DNA of 48,535 nt from Actinomycetota bacterium (GTDB lineage Bacteria; Actinomycetota; Acidimicrobiia; Acidimicrobiales; CADCSY01), in assembly GCA_016781135.1 (NCBI GenBank), contig JADDQY010000050.1, positions 1 to 48,535 on the forward strand, written 5' to 3'. Shown here piece by piece: positions 7,761 through 20,607 of this stretch. Both the position numbers and the translations under genes were made by a program. Position 1 is the first letter of the stretch, and each line of letters opens with the position of its first letter. Below the pieces are notes generated by a model that had not been told where the DNA came from, ran no database searches, and saw only the letters and a program-made list of their open reading frames with translations.

Positions 7761-8956
7761 GGCGCGCTCCTGTGGTCGAGAACGGCATCCAGGACGGCAC
7801 GGGCGACCACCCGCTTGTCCGCTGGCCCTACATTCAACTCCATCCCGCCGGCCCCCACGATCACCACGGCGTTGGTGTCGTGCCCGAAGCCCACTCCCGG
7901 CGCCGACACGTCGTTGCCCACCACCAGGTCGACCCCCTTGCGCCGTAGCTTCTCCACGGCGCCGGGCCGGGGGTCGCCGTGCTCGGCGGCGAAGCCGACC
8001 AGGGTCTGCCCCGGACGCCGGCGGGCGGCGAGGGCGGCGAGGATGTCGGTAGTGGGCTCGAGGACCACCTCGGGCACGCCGTCGGCCCGGTGCAGCTTGG
8101 TCGAGACCGCCTCCTTGGGGCGGAAGTCGGCGACGGCGGCGGCCATGACGACGACATCGGCGTCGTGGCTCCGCTCGATGACCGCGTGCTCCAGCTCGGC
8201 GGCGGTCTCCACCTCGATCCTCTCCACGCCCACCGGCCACGCCAGCCCGGCGGTGGTCACCAACGTCACCTCGGCGCCTCGGGCGGCGGCCTCGGCCGCC
8301 AGGGCGTGGCCCTGCTTGCCCGAGGACCGGTTCCCGAGGAAGCGCACGGCGTCGATGCGCTCCCTCGTGCCGCCGGCGGTGACGAGCACCCGCAGCCCGG
8401 CGAGGTCACCGCCTCGGTGGCCGGCCAGCGCCGACGCGCAGGCGGCCACGATCTCGTCGGGCTCGGCCAGGCGTCCGGGGCCGCAATCACCCCCCGCCAG
8501 CCGGCCGTCACCGGGCCCGACGACGTGGACGCCCCGGGTCGACAGGGTCTCGACGTTGGCTTGCACTGCGGGGTGCTCCCACATCTCGGTGTGCATGGCC
8601 GGGCACAGCACCACCGGCGCCCGGGTGGCCAGCAGCGTCGACACCAGGAGGTCGTCGGCCAGCCCGACGGCGTAGGCGGCGAGCAGCCGGGCCGTCGCCG
8701 GTGCCACGACCACCAGGTCGGCCCGCTGCCCGAGCGTGGTGTGCGGGCTCACCTCGGGGCTCTCCCACAGCGAGGTCCGGGCCCGCTCGCTGGCCAGCGC
8801 CGAGAACGTGGTCGCCCCCACGAACCGCAGCGCCGAGGCGGTGAGCACGGGGCTCACCAACGCACCGGCGTCGACCAAACGCCGGCAGACATCGACGGCC
8901 TTGTAGGCGGCGATCCCCCCGCCTACGCCGAGCACGACCCGACGGCCGTGCAGCAC
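7757..8956 (-). CDS. coaBC: bifunctional phosphopantothenoylcysteine decarboxylase/phosphopantothenate-cysteine ligase
   Basis: CoaBC carries out two steps of coenzyme A synthesis. The N-terminal flavin decarboxylase CoaC half shows [13 protein letters not shown], the catalytic histidine in [20 protein letters not shown], and [16 protein letters not shown] (usual PxMNxxMW with His for Asn, a variant seen in actinobacteria). The C-terminal CoaB half shows [22 protein letters not shown] and the CTP/lysine region around [19 protein letters not shown]. At 399 residues it is full length. The GTG start at 8956 has a strong ribosome binding site (TAGGAGG, 7 bases upstream). It lies 11 bases after rpoZ and overlaps metK by 4. 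Confidence 0.96.
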   Translation of the reverse strand: MLHGRRVVLGVGGGIAAYKAVDVCRRLVDAGALVSPVLTASALRFVGATTFSALASERARTSLWESPEVSPHTTLGQRADLVVVAPATARLLAAYAVGLADDLLVSTLLATRAPVVLCPAMHTEMWEHPAVQANVETLSTRGVHVVGPGDGRLAGGDCGPGRLAEPDEIVAACASALAGHRGGDLAGLRVLVTAGGTRERIDAVRFLGNRSSGKQGHALAAEAAARGAEVTLVTTAGLAWPVGVERIEVETAAELEHAVIERSHDADVVVMAAAVADFRPKEAVSTKLHRADGVPEVVLEPTTDILAALAARRRPGQTLVGFAAEHGDPRPGAVEKLRRKGVDLVVGNDVSAPGVGFGHDTNAVVIVGAGGMELNVGPADKRVVARAVLDAVLDHRSAP

Positions 8957-8967
8957 CTGGTGGCCTC

Positions 8968-9360
8968 CTACGTCGGTTCGGGAGCTTCGCCGCCGGCTTC
9001 GTCTTCGAGATCGCTGGTGTCGGCCAGCCCGAGCGCGCCGCTCAACGTGCCCACCGGGCCCCACTCCCGTTCGGTCTCGAGCGCGACGGCGACGTCGTCG
9101 CCTTCGGTCTCGTCGGGCAGGCGCTCGTAGGTGATCTTGTCGGCGGCGATCTCCTCGAAGGCGATCGACAAAGGCTTGCGGGCGGTGGAGGCCACCTGGG
9201 GAGGGACGATGGCCCCCAGGCCCTCACCGAGCTGGTTGAAGTAGGCGTTGACCTGGCGGGCCCGCCGCGACGCCAGGGTCACCAGGGTGAACTTGGAGTC
9301 GACCCGGGCGAGGAGCTCCTCGATGGGCGGGTTCATCATCGTGTCGGTGCGCCAGGCCAT
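8968..9360 (-). CDS. rpoZ: RNA polymerase omega subunit, with acidic C-terminal tail
   Basis: Omega helps assemble RNA polymerase by clamping the beta' subunit. The conserved core runs from NPPIEELLARVDSKFTLVTL and SRRARQVNAYF to PLSIAFEEIAADKITYE (about residues 10-90). The remaining 40 residues are an acidic tail (ETEREWGPVGTL... LEDEAGGEAPEPT), as often in actinobacteria. The ATG at 9360 lacks a ribosome binding site, but TAGCCT lies 7 bases upstream and uses the stop codon of gmk as its first three bases, so rpoZ may also be transcribed separately as a leaderless mRNA. The gap from gmk is 10 bases. Confidence 0.95.
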   Translation of the reverse strand: MAWRTDTMMNPPIEELLARVDSKFTLVTLASRRARQVNAYFNQLGEGLGAIVPPQVASTARKPLSIAFEEIAADKITYERLPDETEGDDVAVALETEREWGPVGTLSGALGLADTSDLEDEAGGEAPEPT

Positions 9361-9367
9361 GGGGGCG

Positions 9368-9373
9368 AGGCTA
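9368..9373 (-). promoter_or_regulatory. putative -10 element (TAGCCT) for leaderless rpoZ mRNA
   Basis: TAGCCT ends 7 bases before the rpoZ ATG and shares its TAG with the gmk stop codon. The same hexamer with the same following CG occurs before hisS and aroC. The site could let omega be made independently of gmk. Confidence 0.4.
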
Positions 9374-9970
9374 CCAGGAGGCTGGTGGCGGCCCTGCCCC
9401 GGACGCCGGGCGGTCGATCTCCCTCCCATCGCCCGCTGCGGCGCGAGCCGAAGCGATCAGCGCCGCCACCTGCTCCACGGCGGCGTCGAGGTCGTCGTTG
9501 ACCACCTCGATGGCGCCGAGCTCAGCGGCGGCGCTGGCCTCCTCGGCCGCCTTGGCCAGGCGGCGCCGCACCACGTCGTCGGGATCCCCCCGGCCCCGCA
9601 GGCGTCGCTCCTGCTCGGCGGCCGAAGGTGGCACGAGGAAGATCAGCAGGGCGTCGGGGTGACGGGCGTGCACCTGACGGGCACCCTGCACGTCGATCTC
9701 GAGCAGCGTGTCGCGGCCCGGCGGAGGGTCGGGCACGGGCGTGCCGTAGAGGTGGTCGAGGAACTCCGCCCACTCGAGGAAGCCGTCGCGCCCCACCTCG
9801 TCCTCGAAGCGCCGCCGGTCGACGAAGGAGTAGGCGTCGGGCGCCTCACCGGGTCGGCGGGGACGGGTGGTCCAAGAACGGCTCAGCCACAGCCGGTCAT
9901 CGCGCTCGAGCAGGTGTCGGACCAGGGTGCCCTTCCCCACCCCGCCCGGCCCCGAGATGACGATCAGCAA
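9371..9970 (-). CDS. gmk: guanylate kinase
   Basis: Gmk converts GMP and ATP to GDP and ADP. The P-loop [15 protein letters not shown], the GMP-binding TTRPRRPGE and [12 protein letters not shown], the [14 protein letters not shown] segment and the [12 protein letters not shown] strand are all present; 199 residues is normal. The start must be TTG at 9970: an in-frame TGA, the stop of the upstream gene, lies five codons before it and no ATG or GTG lies between. mihF is 15 bases upstream. The mihF-gmk-rpoZ-coaBC-metK order is conserved across actinobacteria. Confidence 0.96.
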   Translation of the reverse strand: MLIVISGPGGVGKGTLVRHLLERDDRLWLSRSWTTRPRRPGEAPDAYSFVDRRRFEDEVGRDGFLEWAEFLDHLYGTPVPDPPPGRDTLLEIDVQGARQVHARHPDALLIFLVPPSAAEQERRLRGRGDPDDVVRRRLAKAAEEASAAAELGAIEVVNDDLDAAVEQVAALIASARAAAGDGREIDRPASGAGPPPASW

Positions 9971-9985
9971 CCGCGGGGTGGTCGA

Positions 9986-10303
9986 TCAGCCAGGGAAGCG
10001 CTTGAGCAGGGCCTCCCGCTGCTGGCCGCCCAGGCCCCGCAGACGGCGGCTCTCGCTGATCTGCAACTCGTCCATGAGTCGCCTGGCCTTCACCTTGCCG
10101 AGCCCCGGCAGCGACTCCAACACGGTGAGCACCTTCATCTTGCCCACGGTCTCGTCGGTGCCGGCCAGGTCGAACAGCTCCGGCAACGAGGTGGAACCCA
10201 TCTTCAGCTTGTCCTTGAGCTCGGCACGAAGCCGTCGAGCGGCGCTCGCCTTCGCCAGCGCGGCCTGGCGTTGATCGGGGGAGAGTTCAGGCGGCAACGG
10301 CAT
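9986..10303 (-). CDS. mihF: actinobacterial integration host factor (mIHF)
   Basis: mIHF is a small nucleoid protein specific to actinobacteria, unrelated in fold to the IHF of proteobacteria; it bends DNA and supports phage integration and chromosome compaction. The 105-residue sequence matches the family over its length: an N-terminal basic helix (ARRLRAELKDKLKMGS), then LFDLAGTDETVGKMKVLTVL and the helix-two-turns-helix LPGLGKVKARRLMDELQ. The ATG at 10303 has no ribosome binding site but has TAGGGT 8 bases upstream. It stands between pyrF and gmk, its usual actinobacterial place. Confidence 0.95.
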   Translation of the reverse strand: MPLPPELSPDQRQAALAKASAARRLRAELKDKLKMGSTSLPELFDLAGTDETVGKMKVLTVLESLPGLGKVKARRLMDELQISESRRLRGLGGQQREALLKRFPG

Positions 10304-10311
10304 GGGGCGGA

Positions 10312-10317
10312 ACCCTA
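10312..10317 (-). promoter_or_regulatory. putative -10 element (TAGGGT) for leaderless mihF mRNA
   Basis: TAGGGT on the minus strand ends 8 bases before the mihF ATG, in a 70-base gap after pyrF. This is where a new transcription unit (mihF-gmk-rpoZ-coaBC-metK-priA) would begin. No ribosome binding site lies between it and the start. Confidence 0.5.
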
Positions 10318-10373
10318 CTTCGTCGTGTCCCGCGGCCCGTCCGGGAGTCGGGAGCGGGCCCGGGCGGTCTCGG

Positions 10374-11102
10374 TCAGCCTCCTCGGCCGGTGGAGCCGTG
10401 GAGGGTGTCCACCAGGGCCTGGGCCGCTGCCCGGCGGTCGGGGGCGGCAGTCACCGCCCGCCCGACCACCAACAGGTCGGCGCCGGCGGCCAGGGCGGCG
10501 GCAGGGGTGTCGGTGCGAGCCTGGTCGTGGGTGTCGACTCCGGCGGGTCGGGTGCCGGGCACGACCACGGTGAGGCGGGGAGCGAGCTGGCGCACGTCGG
10601 CCACGTCGGGAGCACCACACACCAGGCCGCCGCACCCGGCCTCCAGCGCCACCCGCACCCGCTTGGGGACGATGTGGGGTGGCGCATCGGCGTCGCTGGT
10701 GAGCACGGTGACGGCCAGGGCCACCGGCGGCTCGAGCCCCGCTCGCTCGGCGCCCCGGTGGAACCCCTCCACCCCGGCCCGCAGCATGGGCACGCCTCCC
10801 ATGGCGTGCAGGGTGAGGTAGCGCACGCCGTAGGCACCCACCACCGCGGCCGCCCTACCGACGGTGGTGGGGATGTCGTGGAGCTTGAGGTCGAGGAACA
10901 CGTCGTAGCCCAGGGCGGCGAGGCTGCCCACCGCATCGGGACCGGCGGCGGTGTAGAGCTCGAGGCCGACCTTGGCCACGCCGAACCAGGGCTGCAGCTC
11001 CCGGGCCAGGCGCAAGGCGATCACCACGTCGTCGACATCGAGGGCGAGGGCGAGGCGCGGGCGCACCCCGGCTGGGGCAGTGGTGGGGACGGCTCCGGTC
11101 AC
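10374..11102 (-). CDS. pyrF: orotidine 5'-phosphate decarboxylase
   Basis: PyrF makes UMP from orotidine 5'-phosphate, the last step of de novo pyrimidine synthesis. The 242-residue barrel shows LALALDVDD (first strand), KVGLELYTAAG, and the catalytic DLKLHDIPTTVGRA with the Lys and Asp tetrad at about residues 75-88; the phosphate-binding VVPGTRPAG and LVVGRAVTAAPDRRAAA follow. The GTG start overlaps the pyrD stop as GTGA. A 70-base gap follows before mihF, making pyrF the last gene of the pyr cluster. Confidence 0.96.
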   Translation of the reverse strand: MTGAVPTTAPAGVRPRLALALDVDDVVIALRLARELQPWFGVAKVGLELYTAAGPDAVGSLAALGYDVFLDLKLHDIPTTVGRAAAVVGAYGVRYLTLHAMGGVPMLRAGVEGFHRGAERAGLEPPVALAVTVLTSDADAPPHIVPKRVRVALEAGCGGLVCGAPDVADVRQLAPRLTVVVPGTRPAGVDTHDQARTDTPAAALAAGADLLVVGRAVTAAPDRRAAAQALVDTLHGSTGRGG

Positions 11103-12093
11103 GGTCGGGCTCCTTGCGCTGGGGCGGTGGCGTCCCGCCGGTGGCTGCCACGGTGGTGAGCGGCGCCGACCACCTCGTCGAGCCCGGCGACGCCCTGGCC
11201 CTCGGCCCATGTTCGCAGACCGGCGAGGACCCGGATGGGGGCCCGGGGATCGGCGAAGCTGGCGGTGCCCACCTGCACGGCGGCGGCACCGGCCAGAACC
11301 AGCTCGGCAGCATCGTGGCCGTCGCCGACGCCACCCACGCCCACGATCGACAGGTCGGGCAGGGCGGCGGCGACGTCGTAGACCGCCCGCACCGCCACCG
11401 GGTGGATGGCGGTGCCCGACAGCCCGCCTCCTTGTCCCCCGAGCCGGGGCCGTCGGGTGAGCGGGTCGATGGCCATGCCCATGACGGTGTTGACGAGAGT
11501 CACCGCCTCGGCGCCGCCGCGCTGGGCCGCCTCGGCGATCTCCGCCAGGTCGCCGACGTTGGGGCTGAGCTTCGCCCACCTCGGCCGTCCACACGCTTCC
11601 GTGGCGGCGACGGCCGCTTCGGTGGCATCGGCCGAGTGGGCGAACATGCGTCGTCGGTCCTCCAGGTTCGGGCAGCTCACGTTGACCTCCACGGCGACGA
11701 CCTGGGCCGGAGCGCCAGCGAGCATGGCCGCCGCTCGGGCGTACTCCTCGACGGTGCGGCCCCAGATCGACGCCACCACCCGCGCCCCCGCGGCCAACAG
11801 CGCGGGCAGCTCGTCGGCCAGCCACGCCCGCACCCCCGGCCCCTGCAACCCCACGCTGTTGAGCATCCCCACGCTGGTCTCGTGCACCCGAGGCGCCGGG
11901 TTCCCGGCCCAGGCAAAGGCGGCGAGCGACTTCACCACGACGGCCCCGAGGCGAGACAGGTCGAAGTACGTCGAGAGCTCGGCGCCGTGACCCGCGGTCC
12001 CCGACGCAGTCATGACCGGGTTGGGAAGCGTCAACGACCCGACACGACAGGTCAGATCAACCTGGCCGAGCGATCGGCGACGCCCCAACCTGC

Positions 12094-12097
<4 letters not shown>
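11099..12097 (-). CDS. pyrD: dihydroorotate dehydrogenase, class 1B-like catalytic subunit
   Basis: PyrD oxidises dihydroorotate to orotate on FMN. The 332-residue protein shows [13 protein letters not shown], the orotate-binding [14 protein letters not shown], the active-site motif [14 protein letters not shown] with a cysteine as catalytic base, and the flavin-phosphate motif [15 protein letters not shown]. The cysteine marks a soluble class 1 enzyme; resemblance throughout is to class 1B, which normally works with an iron-sulfur electron-transfer subunit PyrK. No pyrK is beside it: carB overlaps on one side (ATGA) and pyrF on the other (GTGA). The ATG at 12097 is set by that overlap. Confidence 0.94.
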
Positions 12098-15516
<3,419 letters not shown>

Positions 15517-15517
15517 C

Positions 15518-16623
<1,106 letters not shown>

Positions 16624-16627
<4 letters not shown>

Positions 16628-17910
16628 CGCTGGGCCTCGCCGTCGATGACGACGGGCTCGCCCCGCACGACCGTGTGGCGGACCCTGCCGGTCAGCCGAC
16701 GACCGGCGTAGGGGGTGTTGCGGCTGCGGCTGGCCAGGCGGTCGGGTTCGACCACCCAGGTGGCGGCCGGGTCGATCACGCACAGGTTGGCCGGCCTGCC
16801 CTCCGCCACCGGACCACCGTGGTCGCCCTCGAGGCCGGCGATGCCCGCCGGCCGCCACGACAACAGCGCCAGCACCTCCTCCACGGTGAGGTCGAGCTCG
16901 GTGAGCGCCAGCGCCAGCGCCGTCTCCAGCCCCAGCATCCCCGGCGGTGCCTGGTCGAACGGCAGCTCCTTGGCCTCCTGGGGATGGGGGGCGTGGTCGG
17001 TGGCGATGGCGTCGAGGGTGCCGTCGGCCAGCCCGAGCTTGACCGCGTCGACGTCGGGGGCGTCACGCAGCGGAGGGTTGACCTTGAACACCGGGTCGTA
17101 GGAGGCGGCGCAGGCGGAGGTGAGGGTGAAGTGGTGGGGGGCGGCCTCGGCCGTCACCGCCAGTCCCGCTGCCTTGGCCGACCGCACCAGCGCCACCGAC
17201 CCCGCCGTCGACAGGTGCAAGAAGTGCATCGGCGCGCCAGTGAGCCGGGACAGCGTGAGGTCGCGGGCGAGCATCAGCTCCTCGGCCTCCGCGGGCGTGC
17301 CGGGGATGCCAAGGCGGCTCGACCACGCCCCCTCGTGCAGGTGGCCGCCGGCCGCCAGCCCGGCCTCCTCACAGTGCTGCGCCAGCGTCACGCCCAGGCC
17401 CGAGGCGTACTCCAGCGCCCGCCGCATCAGGCGGCTGTCCTGCACGCCGGCGCCGTCGTCGGTGAACAGCCGCACGCCGAGCGCGGCCATCTCGGCCATC
17501 GGGGCGAGCCGCTCGCCGGCCCGCTCCCGGGTGATGGCACCCGCTGGGAACACCTGCCAACGCGACGCCGCCGCCAGCTCGAGCACGTCCCGCACGACCG
17601 ACGCGCAGTCGATGGGGGGATCGGTGTTGGGCATGGCCACCACCGCGGTGTAGCCGCCCAGGGCGGCGGCCCGTCCTCCCGATTCCACCGTCTCGGCCTC
17701 CTCCATCCCGGGCTGGCGCAGATGGGTGTGCAGGTCGACCAACCCGGGGCTGACCAAGCAGCCGCCGGCGTCGAGGATGCGGGCACCGCCCGGGGCCTGG
17801 AGGCCCTGGCCCACGGCGGCGACGACCCCGTCGGTGACGACGACGTCGGCCGGACGGCGCCCGAGCTGGTCGAGCACCGTGCCCCCGCGCACCACCACGT
17901 CGGCGCTCAC
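16624..17910 (-). CDS. pyrC: dihydroorotase
   Basis: PyrC cyclises carbamoyl aspartate to dihydroorotate. The metal-binding [10 protein letters not shown] near residue 60, [12 protein letters not shown], the lid-side [24 protein letters not shown], and the catalytic aspartate in [11 protein letters not shown] place it in the class I (zinc) dihydroorotase group; 428 residues is usual. The closing segment [20 protein letters not shown] is also typical. The GTG start overlaps the pyrB stop as GTGA. In pyrB-pyrC clusters the two proteins often form a complex, which this linkage would suit. Confidence 0.97.
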
Positions 17911-18827
17911 CTGATTGAACCGGAGCCGAGCAGCAGGAACAGCACCGCCATGCGCACGGCCACGCCGTTGGCGACTTGGCGGGTAACGACCGAGCGGGAC
18001 TGGTCGGCGACCTCGGCGGCGATCTCCACCCCCCGGTTCATGGGGCCGGGGTGCATGATCACGGCGTCGTCCGCCAGCAGCCGGGCCCGGTCCCGCGTGA
18101 GTCCATAGGTGGCCGTGTACTCCCGCAGGCTCGGCACCAGCGCCTCGATCTGGCGCTCGTGCTGCAGCCGCAGCACCTCGACGGCGTCCACCTTGCGCAG
18201 CACGCCGTCGAGGTCGTGGCTCACCTCCACCGGCCAGCCCTCGAGGCTGGGTGGTAACAGGGTCGGCGGGGCGACGAGGGTGACGTGGGCACCGAGCGCG
18301 GTGTAGGCGAGCACGTCGGAGCGGGCAACCCGGCTGTGCCGCACGTCGCCCACGATGGCGATGCGCCGGTCGCGGAGGCTGCCGAGGCGCTGGCGCAACG
18401 TGTAGCAGTCGAGGAGGCCCTGCGTCGGGTGCTCGTGGCAGCCGTCGCCGGCGTTGACCACGCTGGCGCCCACCCACCGCGCCACCTGCCAGGGCACCCC
18501 CGCGGAGGCGTGGCGCACGACGACCGCGTCCACCCCCATGGCCTCGATGGTGACCACGGTGTCGCGCAGCGACTCGCCCTTGGCCACCGAGGCGGTGGCC
18601 ACGCTGAAGCTCATGGTGTCGGCCGACAGCCGCTTGGCGGCCGCCTCGAACGACAGCCGGGTACGGGTCGACTCCTCGTAGAACAGCGACGCCACCGTGC
18701 GCCCCCGCAGGGCGGGCACCTTGGGGATGGGGCGCTCGCTCACCTCCACGAACGAGTCGGTCAGGCGCAGCAGCTCCTCGATGCCCTCGGCTCCGAGGTC
18801 GGCGATCGACAGCAGGTTGGCGCTCAC
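17907..18827 (-). CDS. pyrB: aspartate carbamoyltransferase catalytic subunit
   Basis: PyrB condenses carbamoyl phosphate with aspartate. The carbamoyl-phosphate site FYEESTRTRLSFE lies at about residues 43-55, followed by SVAKGESLRDT, the EHPTQGLLDCYTL loop near 130 and the C-terminal HPGPMNRGVEI. The 306-residue length is that of a catalytic chain with no regulatory subunit gene (pyrI) nearby. The GTG start at 18827 has GGGAGGAA just upstream and overlaps the pyrR stop as GTGA. Control is probably through PyrR at the cluster head. Confidence 0.97.
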   Translation of the reverse strand: MSANLLSIADLGAEGIEELLRLTDSFVEVSERPIPKVPALRGRTVASLFYEESTRTRLSFEAAAKRLSADTMSFSVATASVAKGESLRDTVVTIEAMGVDAVVVRHASAGVPWQVARWVGASVVNAGDGCHEHPTQGLLDCYTLRQRLGSLRDRRIAIVGDVRHSRVARSDVLAYTALGAHVTLVAPPTLLPPSLEGWPVEVSHDLDGVLRKVDAVEVLRLQHERQIEALVPSLREYTATYGLTRDRARLLADDAVIMHPGPMNRGVEIAAEVADQSRSVVTRQVANGVAVRMAVLFLLLGSGSIR

Positions 18828-19402
18828 CGTTCCTCCCGGCGGCGGACCAGGTCGCCGAGGTCGACGCCGCCGGCGTGGACGTCGACGGCCTCGTCTCGGC
18901 GGGTCGGCAGGTTCTTGCCGACGAAGTCGGGGCGGATCGGGACCTCCCGGTGGCCTCGGTCGACCATCACCGCCAGCTGCACGGCCCGGGGCCGCCCGTA
19001 GTCGCACACGGCGTTGAGTGCAGCCCGGATGGTGCGCCCGGTGAAGAGCACGTCGTCGACCAGGACGACGGTGCGACCGGACAGCTCGGCGGGGATGTCG
19101 GTGACCGCCTCGGGCATGACCGGGCGCAAGCCGATGTCGTCGCGGTAGAAGGCGACGTCGAGCGTGCCGAGGGGCACCTCGACCCCTTCGATGCGGGCAA
19201 AGGCCTCGACCAGGGTGCGAGCCAGTGGGACGCCCCCGGTCTGCAGGCCGATGACCACCACGTCGTCGAGGCCGGCGTTGCGCTCGATGACCTCGTGGGC
19301 GATGCGGGTGATGGCCCGGCGCACGCCGTCGGCGTCCATGACCCGACTGCGGGGGACGAAGCTGCCGCCGTAGGGCGTCGTCCTGCGCTCACGCTCGGCC
19401 AC
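18824..19402 (-). CDS. pyrR: PyrR: pyrimidine operon RNA-binding regulator / uracil phosphoribosyltransferase
   Basis: PyrR binds UMP or UTP and a specific mRNA hairpin to shut off pyrimidine genes, and has some uracil phosphoribosyltransferase activity. The PRPP-binding motif TVVLVDDVLFTGRTIRAALN lies at about residues 109-128; MDADGVRRAITRIAHEVIERN and VVIGLQTGGVPLA are the usual N-terminal segments, and VMVDRGHREVPIRPDFVGKN is the conserved C-terminal one. The GTG start at 19402 has AGGAG 7 bases upstream. That site sits directly downstream of a PyrR-type hairpin, so PyrR would control its own cluster by blocking ribosome access. Confidence 0.97.
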   Translation of the reverse strand: MAERERRTTPYGGSFVPRSRVMDADGVRRAITRIAHEVIERNAGLDDVVVIGLQTGGVPLARTLVEAFARIEGVEVPLGTLDVAFYRDDIGLRPVMPEAVTDIPAELSGRTVVLVDDVLFTGRTIRAALNAVCDYGRPRAVQLAVMVDRGHREVPIRPDFVGKNLPTRRDEAVDVHAGGVDLGDLVRRREER

Positions 19403-19415
19403 AAAGCTCTCCTGT

Positions 19416-19446
19416 CCGTACGGGCCTCACGGGACCCGTTTCACGG
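19416..19446 (-). promoter_or_regulatory. PyrR-binding RNA hairpin in the pyrR leader
   Basis: In the 54-base gap between nusB and pyrR the transcript can form a 4-bp lower stem (CCGU/ACGG), a purine GAA bulge on the 5' side, and a 7-bp upper stem (ACGGGUC/GGCCCGU, one U-G pair) closed by the hexaloop CCGUGA. The conserved run UCCCGUGAGGC fits the known PyrR site form UCCnGnGAGGC, with the bulge on the expected side. The pyrR ribosome binding site CAGGAG begins one base after the hairpin. There is no room for a terminator/antiterminator pair, so translational repression, as in mycobacteria, is the likely mode. Confidence 0.75.
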
Positions 19447-19456
19447 TCGAGCGGCC

Positions 19457-19930
19457 CTACCGCCCCTCAGGGTTGATCGTAGCAGTGTCGTCGCCACCGG
19501 CGTCGGTGCTCCCGTCGGGACGGAGGTCGCCGGCGAGGCGGCTCAACACCCCGTTGACGAAGCCCCCCGACTCGTCGGTGGAGTACTCCTTGGCCAGCTC
19601 GACGGCCTCGGAGATGACCGCCCCGGTGGGCACGTCGGGGCGGTGGGCGAGCTCGTAGACCCCCATGCGCAGAAGGTTCCGGTCGACCAGGGGCATGCGC
19701 TCGAGCGCCCAGCCGCGGGCCACTCCGCTGATGAGGGCGTCGATCTCTGGCTGGTGGCGCGACACCCCGGTGACCACGTCGGCGGCGAAGGGCTCGGGCT
19801 CCAGCACCAGGTGGGCGAGCACGTCGTCGAGGGGATCGCACCCCTTGACCTCGGCCTCGTAGAGCAGCGACAGCGCCCGCTCGCGCGACTCCCGGCGAGA
19901 TCCGACCCCTTCAGGCGTTCTCCGGCCCAC
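19457..19930 (-). CDS. nusB: transcription antitermination factor NusB
   Basis: NusB binds boxA RNA with NusE (ribosomal protein S10) to prevent early termination in rRNA operons. The all-helical fold is recognisable from RRESRERALSLLYEAEVKG at the N-terminus, then WALERMPLVDRNLLRMGVYEL and PTGAVISEAVELAKEYSTDE with FVNGVLSRL near the end. The GTG at 19930 was chosen because GGGAGG lies 8 bases upstream, giving 157 residues; a longer reading frame to 20014 would add a low-complexity Gly/Arg-rich stretch. The 116-base gap to efp shows nothing else I can identify. Confidence 0.93.
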   Translation of the reverse strand: MGRRTPEGVGSRRESRERALSLLYEAEVKGCDPLDDVLAHLVLEPEPFAADVVTGVSRHQPEIDALISGVARGWALERMPLVDRNLLRMGVYELAHRPDVPTGAVISEAVELAKEYSTDESGGFVNGVLSRLAGDLRPDGSTDAGGDDTATINPEGR

Positions 19931-20046
19931 CGGCCTCACCTCCCGTCGCTTGCCCTGCCCCGAACTTGGCAATCCTCCACCCGCTCGGTCACCGACGGCA
20001 CCGGCGCCGCTCACGCTGGCCCGGCTGGGCCACCGGCCGAGCGAGG

Positions 20047-20607
20047 TCAGACCCTGGTGAGGTACTGGCCGTTTCGGGTGTCGACCTTGATGCGGTCGCC
20101 GACGTTGACGAACAGGGGTACGGAGACGACCAAGCCGGTCTCGACCGTGGCCGGCTTGCGGGCGCCGGACACCCGGTCGCCCTGGACGCCGGGTTCGGTC
20201 TCGGCCACGGTCAGCTCCACCGAGGCCGGGATGTCGACGCCGACGATCTCGTCGGCGTACATCTGGAGCACGGCGCTGGCGCCCTCGACGAGGTAGCCGG
20301 CGGCGGGACCGAGCGCCGTCGGGGCCACCGTGAGCTGGTCGTAGGTGGTGTTGTCCATGAACACCAGGTCGTCGCCCTCCCGGTAGAGGTACTGCATCTC
20401 CCGCTTGTCGATGACCGCCTGCTCGACCTTCTCGCCAGCGCGGAAGGTGCGATCGAGCACCGCACCGCTGCGGGCGTTCTTCAGCGTGGTGCGCACGAAC
20501 GCCCCACCTTTGCCGGGCTTGACGTGCTGGAAGTCGACCACCTGGAACAACCCTTCGGGCAGAGCCAGGGTGATGCCGGTCTTCAGGTCATTGGTGGTGA
20601 TGGTCAT
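20047..20607 (-). CDS. efp: translation elongation factor P
   Basis: EF-P relieves ribosomes stalled at polyproline. The three beta-barrel domains are present in 186 residues: domain I with the loop HVKPGKGGAFVRTTLKN (the lysine of PGKG would sit at the peptidyl-transferase centre), domain II YLYREGDDLVFMDNTTYDQ, and domain III ending TGLVVSVPLFVNVGDRIKVD. No epm or deoxyhypusine-type modification gene is near. The ATG at 20607 overlaps the pepQ stop (ATGA), a pairing conserved in many bacteria. Confidence 0.97.
   Translation of the reverse strand: MTITTNDLKTGITLALPEGLFQVVDFQHVKPGKGGAFVRTTLKNARSGAVLDRTFRAGEKVEQAVIDKREMQYLYREGDDLVFMDNTTYDQLTVAPTALGPAAGYLVEGASAVLQMYADEIVGVDIPASVELTVAETEPGVQGDRVSGARKPATVETGLVVSVPLFVNVGDRIKVDTRNGQYLTRV

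Noticed and set aside
7757..8956. PAMH instead of PAMN in CoaBC as a lost active-site residue
   Set aside because: The histidine form is a variant I know from other actinobacterial CoaBC proteins, and all surrounding motifs are intact.
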